Below, one piece after another: positions 59,491 through 64,000 of a stretch of DNA of 64,000 nt (within the stretch, counting starts at the first letter, position 1; each line of letters opens with the position of its first letter). The position numbers and the translations under genes are program-made. The stretch lies in assembly GCA_036675815.1 (NCBI GenBank), contig JAKFEE010000055.1:62001-126000 (forward strand), in the 5' to 3' direction. A model generated the notes under the pieces. The model saw only the letters and a list, made by a program, of their open reading frames with translations. It ran no database searches and was not told the DNA's origin. This DNA is from JAKFEE01 sp036675815 (GTDB lineage: Bacteria; Pseudomonadota; Alphaproteobacteria; Rhodospirillales; Magnetospirillaceae).

Positions 59491-60021
59491 ATGCAATTGT
59501 TCGTCTACGGCACACTGATGGATCGCGACGTGCTGCGCATCGTGCTCGGCCGTGCCGTCGTGCCCGAGCAGATGGAGACAGCCGAGATCAGCGGCTTCCG
59601 CCGCGTCCATGTCCCCGGCCGCAACTACCCGATGCTGCTGGCCCATCATGGCAGCGGCCGCGTCGAGGGTCTGCTGGTGCATGCCCTGGATGCCGAGGCG
59701 GTCCACCGCCTGATGGTGTTCGAAGGGCCGGAATACCATCTGGTGCCCCTGATGGTCGCCAATGCCGACGGCCATCCCGTACGCGCCGGCGTGTTCCTGT
59801 GCGACCGCTCGGTGTCGCCCGGCCGTCGTGACTGGTTCATGGAAGTGTGGAGTCGCCGCCACAAGCGGCTGTTCCTGCGCCGGGCGTACCAGCTGATGGA
59901 GCGCCACGGCCGGCGGGCGCTGCTGCGGCGGGCGGCCAAGGGCATCCCCATCCTGGCGCCCAAGGAGCCCAAACATCTTGCCGGGGTGCCGCCGGGCATC
60001 GGCCGGCTGATCGCCGGCTGA
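59491..60021 (+). CDS. Gamma-glutamylcyclotransferase-like (AIG2) protein
   Basis: A 176-residue protein whose core MQLFVYGTLMDRDVLRIVLG carries the YGTLM motif of the AIG2/GGCT fold, with an acidic residue in MVFEGPEYHL as the possible catalytic Glu. The C-terminal third is very basic (SRRHKRLFLRRAYQLM). The start at 59491 is favoured because homology begins there; the frame is open 21 codons upstream. Substrate is unknown. Confidence 0.82.
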   Translation: MQLFVYGTLMDRDVLRIVLGRAVVPEQMETAEISGFRRVHVPGRNYPMLLAHHGSGRVEGLLVHALDAEAVHRLMVFEGPEYHLVPLMVANADGHPVRAGVFLCDRSVSPGRRDWFMEVWSRRHKRLFLRRAYQLMERHGRRALLRRAAKGIPILAPKEPKHLAGVPPGIGRLIAG

Positions 60022-60049
60022 CGCCGCCGCAAGGCCTGTCCCGGCCGGC

Positions 60050-61216
60050 TCAGACCCCCGGCTCGATCACCATGCAGGACTTGTTGCTGCGCAACGTCTT
60101 GCAGGCCGAGCGCGCCTGATCCTCGGTGATGCCGACCACGCGCGCCCGATAGATGCGGCGCTTGCCGGCCTTGGTTTCGCTGACGTGCGAGCGCCCGCCG
60201 TCGAGCGGCAGGCCCGACAGCGCCTTCTCGGCGGCCGTCTCCGCCGACACCCGCAGCGTGAAGGCACCCACTTGGACCGCCCAGTCCCTGGCGTCGGCAT
60301 CGCCGGTGCCGGACACGCCCTCGGCCGCGTCCTCGGGCGAGGCCGGCGTGGCCTCGACCATTTCGATGCGCGGCGCCGGCTCGACGGTGCCGGCAAAGGC
60401 CGCGTCCAGCAGGCGCTCCATGTCCTTGTCGCGGCGGGCCGCGGTGCGGCCACCAAGGACCACGCCGATCAGGCGGCGCTTGCCGCGCTTGGCCGAGGCA
60501 ACGAGATTGAAGCCCGAGGCGTTGATGAACCCGGTCTTGATGCCGTCGGCGCCGTCATAGCGCAGCATGAGACGATTGTGGGTGGTGATGGTCCTGCCAC
60601 CCCATTCGAATGAACGCGTCTTGAAGTACGCGTAATAGCGCGGGTGGTCGTGCAGCAAAGCCCGGCCCAGCGTCGCCATGTCGCGCGCCGTGGTCACCTG
60701 TTTCGAGTGCGGCAGGCCCGACGCATTGCGGAACACGGTGTTCTTCATCCCCAGTCGGTGCGCGCGCTCGGTCATCATCTTGGCGAACTGCCACTCGCTG
60801 CCACCGATGGCCTCGGCGATCGTCACCGCCACGTCATTGGCCGACTTCGTCACCAGTGCCTTGATGGCATCCTCGACGGCAATGGACTGGCCGGGGCGCA
60901 GCCCCAGTTTCGACGGTGCTTGCGCCGCCGCGTGGGCCGAGACGGGCAGGCGCTCGTCGAGGCGCATTTTGCCGGCTTTGAGCTGGTCGAACAGCATGTA
61001 CAGGGTCATCATCTTGGTGAGTGAGGCGGGATAGCTCTGGCCGTCGGCATTGGCGGCGTGCAGCACCTGACCGCTTTCGGCATCGATGATGATGGATGCC
61101 TGAAGTGGCTGGTATCCCCGTTTGGCGGCAAGCGCCCAAGACGGAAGTAGTACCAGGGCGAGAATGGCCATCACCGAAGACGAGCGTAAAATCATCCGAA
61201 GCAATGACTCAATCAT
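60050..61216 (-). CDS. D-alanyl-D-alanine carboxypeptidase with SPOR domain
   Basis: A 388-residue class C low-molecular-weight PBP (DacA/PBP5 family). The N-terminal signal ends LPSWALA at about residue 30. The active-site serine is in SLTK (65-68), with SAN (125-127) and KTG (227-229). From residue 314 on a SPOR domain (WAVQVGAFTLRVSAETAAEKAL) is present, which binds denuded septal glycan in division proteins. The protein would trim the terminal D-Ala of peptidoglycan stem peptides. The 229-nt upstream gap is comparatively AT-rich and probably holds its promoter. Confidence 0.95.
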   Translation of the reverse strand: MIESLLRMILRSSSVMAILALVLLPSWALAAKRGYQPLQASIIIDAESGQVLHAANADGQSYPASLTKMMTLYMLFDQLKAGKMRLDERLPVSAHAAAQAPSKLGLRPGQSIAVEDAIKALVTKSANDVAVTIAEAIGGSEWQFAKMMTERAHRLGMKNTVFRNASGLPHSKQVTTARDMATLGRALLHDHPRYYAYFKTRSFEWGGRTITTHNRLMLRYDGADGIKTGFINASGFNLVASAKRGKRRLIGVVLGGRTAARRDKDMERLLDAAFAGTVEPAPRIEMVEATPASPEDAAEGVSGTGDADARDWAVQVGAFTLRVSAETAAEKALSGLPLDGGRSHVSETKAGKRRIYRARVVGITEDQARSACKTLRSNKSCMVIEPGV

Positions 61217-61445
61217 TAACGTATTTCACCCCCAGCATAAACCGCTATGCTACTACTTTTGATAGCTGAGCGGAAGCACCGGGGTGAGGATAAAAAATTG
61301 CCACAGCCATGTCCACCTCCCGGATGTACGAATGTCATTTTTCTGTCAGCCGGGCGGTAGGCTCGGCCTTTCGGCGGGGGGTGAGCCGGACGACCCCATA
61401 CTATACTTTCGTGCTATGCCCTTGGCCCGGCAATGGATGGCGTTG

Positions 61446-62108
61446 ATGAAACATCTCATACCTTGGCTGGTTGCGGCCGTGGTCGCGGGCTGTGCCTATC
61501 CCGGCGGCGGCGTCGACAATCCGGTGATTCGGCGGGCGACGTGGTATTCCTTCATCGAGGGCAGTGACATCGCCGCCGTTTGCGTTCCGGGCGCGCAAGC
61601 GCGCTATCGCGCCGTTTTCAACGCCGTCTATGACGAGCAGGTCCGAATCTACGAACTGGGCGACGGGCGCGACCCGCTGCGCCTGCAGCAAAGGGTGCTC
61701 GGCGAGGCAAATCTGGCGTTGGCGGTCAATCCCCTCGACCCCACCGGGCCATGGCGCGGCGACGCCGCCGAGCGCCGGCTCGATGCGGGGCAGCATGGCC
61801 AGCTGATCGAAGCGATGGCGGCGGCTGGCGCTTTCGGCCCGCCGAACGTCGGCCTCGAACTCCCGTCACGCGGCTTCTACTGGACGCTGGCCTACTGTCA
61901 CCAGGGCAAATACGGCTTCAATGCCTGGCTATGGCCCCATGCCGATTTCCTGCGCCTGGGGTTCGATCGCCGGTTCCTGGCGCTGGACCAGACCGGGATC
62001 CCCGTCAACCAGCCGCGTCCGGTGCCGCCACGCTATCACGACGTCGACATCTACGACGATTTCACGCTGCGTGTCGGCCCGCGGGGGCTGTGGGGTAATC
62101 CCTACTAG
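61446..62108 (+). CDS. Predicted outer-membrane lipoprotein, unknown function
   Basis: A 220-residue protein with MKHLIPWLVAAVVAGC, whose VVAGC is a lipobox (signal peptidase II site). The mature protein begins AYPGGGVDNPVIRRATWYSF and contains several aromatic residues and a RGFYWTLAYCHQGKYGFNAWLW segment. I recognise no domain. The start is uncertain: ATG codons at 61413, 61437 and 61446 are in frame and none has a good ribosome site; 61446 gives the most typical lipoprotein signal. Confidence 0.7.
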   Translation: MKHLIPWLVAAVVAGCAYPGGGVDNPVIRRATWYSFIEGSDIAAVCVPGAQARYRAVFNAVYDEQVRIYELGDGRDPLRLQQRVLGEANLALAVNPLDPTGPWRGDAAERRLDAGQHGQLIEAMAAAGAFGPPNVGLELPSRGFYWTLAYCHQGKYGFNAWLWPHADFLRLGFDRRFLALDQTGIPVNQPRPVPPRYHDVDIYDDFTLRVGPRGLWGNPY

Positions 62109-62131
62109 GAATGCTGCATGGCCAAAAGGCT

Positions 62132-62137
62132 TTGACA
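62132..62137 (+). promoter_or_regulatory. TTGACA -35-like hexamer upstream of the phasin gene
   Basis: A consensus TTGACA lies 94 nt before the phasin start. No -10 at the normal 16-18 nt spacing is convincing; CATTAT and TATGCT occur 20 and 23 nt on, overlapping the palindrome at 62154. It is offered as a candidate promoter whose -10 region would coincide with a repressor site. Confidence 0.35.
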
Positions 62138-62153
62138 GAAAGCCGGGGCCTGG

Positions 62154-62175
62154 GCAGCATTATGCTGCAATGCAG
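62154..62175. promoter_or_regulatory. Probable PhaR-type operator before the phasin gene
   Basis: GCAGCATTATGCTGC (62154-62168) is a perfect inverted repeat with one central base, and CTGCAATGCAG (62165-62175) is an exact CTGC-N3-GCAG motif, the form described for the PHB-responsive repressor PhaR of Paracoccus denitrificans. The two overlap and lie 56-77 nt before phaP. A further TGCTGCA core occurs near 62112-62119. Absence of a phaR gene from the window means the regulator itself is not seen here. Confidence 0.6.
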
Positions 62176-62230
62176 CGCGACGCGCACCGGGCGGTGTAGC
62201 CTCGGCAGCGGTCGCCACCTGGAGGAGCCC

Positions 62231-62722
62231 ATGAGCAACAAGAAGAAGACCGACCTCGTCAGTGCGACCGCGACCGCCTCGGCCGCGATTGCCGAGGCGG
62301 AGATCCCGGCCCCCGTCCGCCAAGAGATGATCGAGGCGACCCCTGGCCCCACGGCCGCCGCCCCCGGCGCCGCTGCCGGCTGTGACGACATGATGCGCGT
62401 CGGCCGCGAGAGCGCCGCGGCCGCGGCCAAGGCGGGGGTGGGGCTCGCCAATGGCTGGCAGGATTTCAACCGCGCCATGCTGAATCTGACCCAGGGTCAT
62501 TTCGAGGACATGCTGCTGGCCGCCAAGGCGCTGACCGGGGCGCGAAGCTTTCATGAGATCATCGAGATCCAGATGACGCTGGTAAAAAGCAGCCTTGAAA
62601 AACTGAACGCCGAGAGCAGCCGGTTGGCGGAGGCGGCCATGCGCGTCGCCGAAGACACCGCCGGGCCCATGGGGGCCGGCCTGGTCCGGTTCAGCCAAGG
62701 CGCGACCGGCGGCAAATCCTAG
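62231..62722 (+). CDS. phaP: Phasin family protein
   Basis: A 163-residue protein with a GGAGGAG site before the ATG. After an Ala/Pro-rich N-terminal 50 residues, the rest is one amphipathic helical stretch including GWQDFNRAMLNLTQGHFEDMLLAAKAL and FHEIIEIQMTLVKSSLEKLNAESSRLAEAAMRVA, in pieces as seen, typical of Phasin_2. Phasins coat polyhydroxyalkanoate granules. The CTGC-N3-GCAG site upstream supports regulation by PHB. Location just before clpS is frequent in alphaproteobacteria. Confidence 0.85.
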   Translation: MSNKKKTDLVSATATASAAIAEAEIPAPVRQEMIEATPGPTAAAPGAAAGCDDMMRVGRESAAAAAKAGVGLANGWQDFNRAMLNLTQGHFEDMLLAAKALTGARSFHEIIEIQMTLVKSSLEKLNAESSRLAEAAMRVAEDTAGPMGAGLVRFSQGATGGKS

Positions 62723-62760
62723 CCTCCCAGATGGCTGAGCTGCCAGATGGTTTGTGTCCG

Positions 62761-62797
62761 CGGCCCGGAGGTATCGATCTCCGGGCCGTTTTCGTTT
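62761..62797 (+). terminator. Rho-independent terminator after phaP
   Basis: A perfect 10-bp stem CGGCCCGGAG (62761-62770) / CTCCGGGCCG (62779-62788) with an 8-nt loop is followed by TTTTCGTTT. It is 38 nt after the phasin stop and separates phaP transcription from clpS. Confidence 0.9.
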
Positions 62798-62912
62798 CGG
62801 TGGTCATCGACCAATGGGGCAGCGCCGTCTGGCAAACAGGGGGCTTTTCCCGCAAGCGCGGCACCCAATATGATGATCGTGTTCCGAAAGCGACACCGAG
62901 CAGCCCGAGCGA

Positions 62913-63242
62913 ATGAGCGACGACATCGATAAGCCGAATGGCGATGGCCCCAACACCGGCGTGGTGATCAAGACCCGGCCGAAGACCAAGAAGCCATCGA
63001 TGTACAAAGTGTTGATGTTGAATGACGACTACACGCCGATGGAGTTCGTCGTTCACGTCCTCGAGTGCTTCTTCAACAAGAACCGCGAAGAAGCCACTCG
63101 CATCATGCTTCACGTGCACCAGCGGGGTGTCGGCGTCTGCGGCGCGTACACGTATGAGGTGGCGGAGACCAAGGTAACCCAGGTCATGGACCTGGCGCGC
63201 CAGAACCAGCATCCGCTGCAGTGCACTATCGAGAAGGAATGA
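62913..63242 (+). CDS. clpS: ATP-dependent Clp protease adaptor ClpS
   Basis: A 109-residue N-end-rule adaptor that delivers substrates to ClpAP. After a flexible N-terminal tail, the fold shows MYKVLMLNDDYTPMEFVVHVLECFF, with the ND-D-Y-T-P-M-E substrate pocket, then ATRIMLHVHQRGVGVCG and YTYEVAETKV. It overlaps clpA by 4 nt (ATGA), so synthesis is coupled. Confidence 0.97.
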   Translation: MSDDIDKPNGDGPNTGVVIKTRPKTKKPSMYKVLMLNDDYTPMEFVVHVLECFFNKNREEATRIMLHVHQRGVGVCGAYTYEVAETKVTQVMDLARQNQHPLQCTIEKE

Positions 63243-64000
63243 TCTCATTGCTGTCGCGGAACCTAGAGCACAGCCTTCATCGCGCCCTGGCGCTGGCGAC
63301 GGAGCGTCGCCATGAATACGCGACGCTCGAACACCTGCTTCTGGCCCTCTCCGAGGATCAGGAGGCGGTGGCGGTGCTGCGGGCGTGCAACGTCGACATC
63401 GAACGGCTGCGGCGGGAGCTGACGGAGTTCCTGGACACCGCGCTGTCCGACTTGGTGACCAACCGGGTGACCGACCCCAAGCCCACCGCCGGCTTCCAGC
63501 GGGTGGTGCAGCGGGCGGCCATCCACGTGCAGTCGTCGGGACGCGAAGAGGTGACCGGCGCCAACGTCGTCGTGGCGCTGTTCTCGGAACGCGAATCCCA
63601 CGCGGTGTACTTCCTGCAGCTGCAGGACATGACGCGTCTCGATGCCGTCAACTACATCTCGCATGGCATCGCCAAGGCGCCCGGCCGCAGCCAGAACCGC
63701 ACCGTACATGGCGCAGACGAAGATGCGCAGGCGGAGAAGGTGGTGAAAAAAGGACAAGAGGCACTCAACGCCTACTGCGTCAATCTCAACAAGAAGGCGG
63801 CGCAGGGCAAGATCGATCCGCTGATCGGCCGGGAGTCCGAGATCGAACGCACGATCCAGATCCTGTGCCGCCGATCGAAGAACAACCCGCTCTACGTCGG
63901 CGATCCCGGCGTCGGCAAGACGGCCATCGCCGAAGGGCTGGCCCGCCGCATCGTGCGCGGCGAGGTCCCCGACGTGCTGCGCGGCGCCACCATCTTCGCC
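63239..64000 (+). CDS. clpA: ATP-dependent Clp protease ATPase subunit ClpA, N-terminal part
   Basis: The first 254 codons are present; the gene runs off the right edge. The N domain reads ISLLSRNLEHSLHRALALA, then RRHEYATLEHLLLALSEDQEA, and the D1 ATPase begins with the Walker A GDPGVGKTAIAEGLARRIV. ClpA unfolds substrates for ClpP, and ClpS binds its N domain. The ATG overlaps the clpS stop. Confidence 0.96.
   Translation, partial: MISLLSRNLEHSLHRALALATERRHEYATLEHLLLALSEDQEAVAVLRACNVDIERLRRELTEFLDTALSDLVTNRVTDPKPTAGFQRVVQRAAIHVQSSGREEVTGANVVVALFSERESHAVYFLQLQDMTRLDAVNYISHGIAKAPGRSQNRTVHGADEDAQAEKVVKKGQEALNAYCVNLNKKAAQGKIDPLIGRESEIERTIQILCRRSKNNPLYVGDPGVGKTAIAEGLARRIVRGEVPDVLRGATIFA

Noticed and set aside
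57877..59976. 699-codon antisense frame over manB
   Set aside because: manB, pgm and the GGCT gene on the plus strand show complete motifs; the antisense product is low-complexity and without domain features.

Overview
The window is a GC-rich, gene-dense chromosomal segment of an alphaproteobacterium, probably in or near the Rhodospirillales (inference from gene content and order, not from a marker search). Indicators are a MipZ-type division ATPase, the rnr-topA-dprA-plsY-pyrC'-pyrB run, gatCAB close to ruvX, a phasin gene just before clpS-clpA, and a degenerate dihydroorotase next to pyrB. I see no rRNA or tRNA gene, no CRISPR array, no prophage and no intact insertion sequence.

Layout. 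1-7123 (minus strand): start of rnr, then topA, dprA, plsY, a dihydroorotase-like gene and pyrB. 7355-11157: a secreted unknown, a family III CoA-transferase, an AEC transporter, a small membrane protein and a Mut7-C protein. 11437-20295: a putrescine-type ABC operon (potFGHI), a PepSY protein, a COG4315 protein, a gamma-glutamylpolyamine-synthetase-like enzyme and glgX. 20453-25153: a small unknown, an SDR, and a TAXI-TRAP importer with DUF1850. 25235-30801: a trypsin-like protease, a c-di-GMP phosphodiesterase, small proteins, upp, DUF2934, an acetoin-type reductase and an FMN reductase. 30906-37344: gatBAC, a subtilase followed by a small propeptide-like protein, and ruvX. 37706-41241: a Crp/Fnr regulator followed by DUF1858, a MIP18-family protein, a polytopic membrane protein and NnrS, likely a nitric-oxide or low-oxygen response cluster. 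41416-52194: YbaN, an AMACR-like CoA-transferase, YjbQ, an MFS transporter, an AbrB-PIN toxin-antitoxin pair, mipZ behind a molybdopterin oxidoreductase, an LhgO-like oxidase coupled to a secreted GH114-like protein, and a decayed mqsR toxin gene with its operator apparently intact. 52385-59409: a VWA protein coupled to a membrane-anchored J-domain protein, then galU-udg-pgm-manB for UDP-glucose, UDP-glucuronate and hexose-phosphate supply. 59491-64000: a gamma-glutamylcyclotransferase-like protein, a D,D-carboxypeptidase with SPOR domain, a lipoprotein, a phasin, clpS and the start of clpA.

Dispersed palindromic repeats are prominent. Five copies of a GGAGC-bounded double hairpin, two copies of a CCCTCTCCCGC element and one CGTCA-bounded element sit in gene gaps, and a tandem two-unit hairpin array lies after ruvX. 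The observations most worth following are the trans-encoded propeptide-like protein behind the subtilase, the palindrome in front of the NnrS cluster, the CTGC-N3-GCAG site before the phasin gene, the fossil mqsR locus, and the hairpin array with a compensatory base-pair change.
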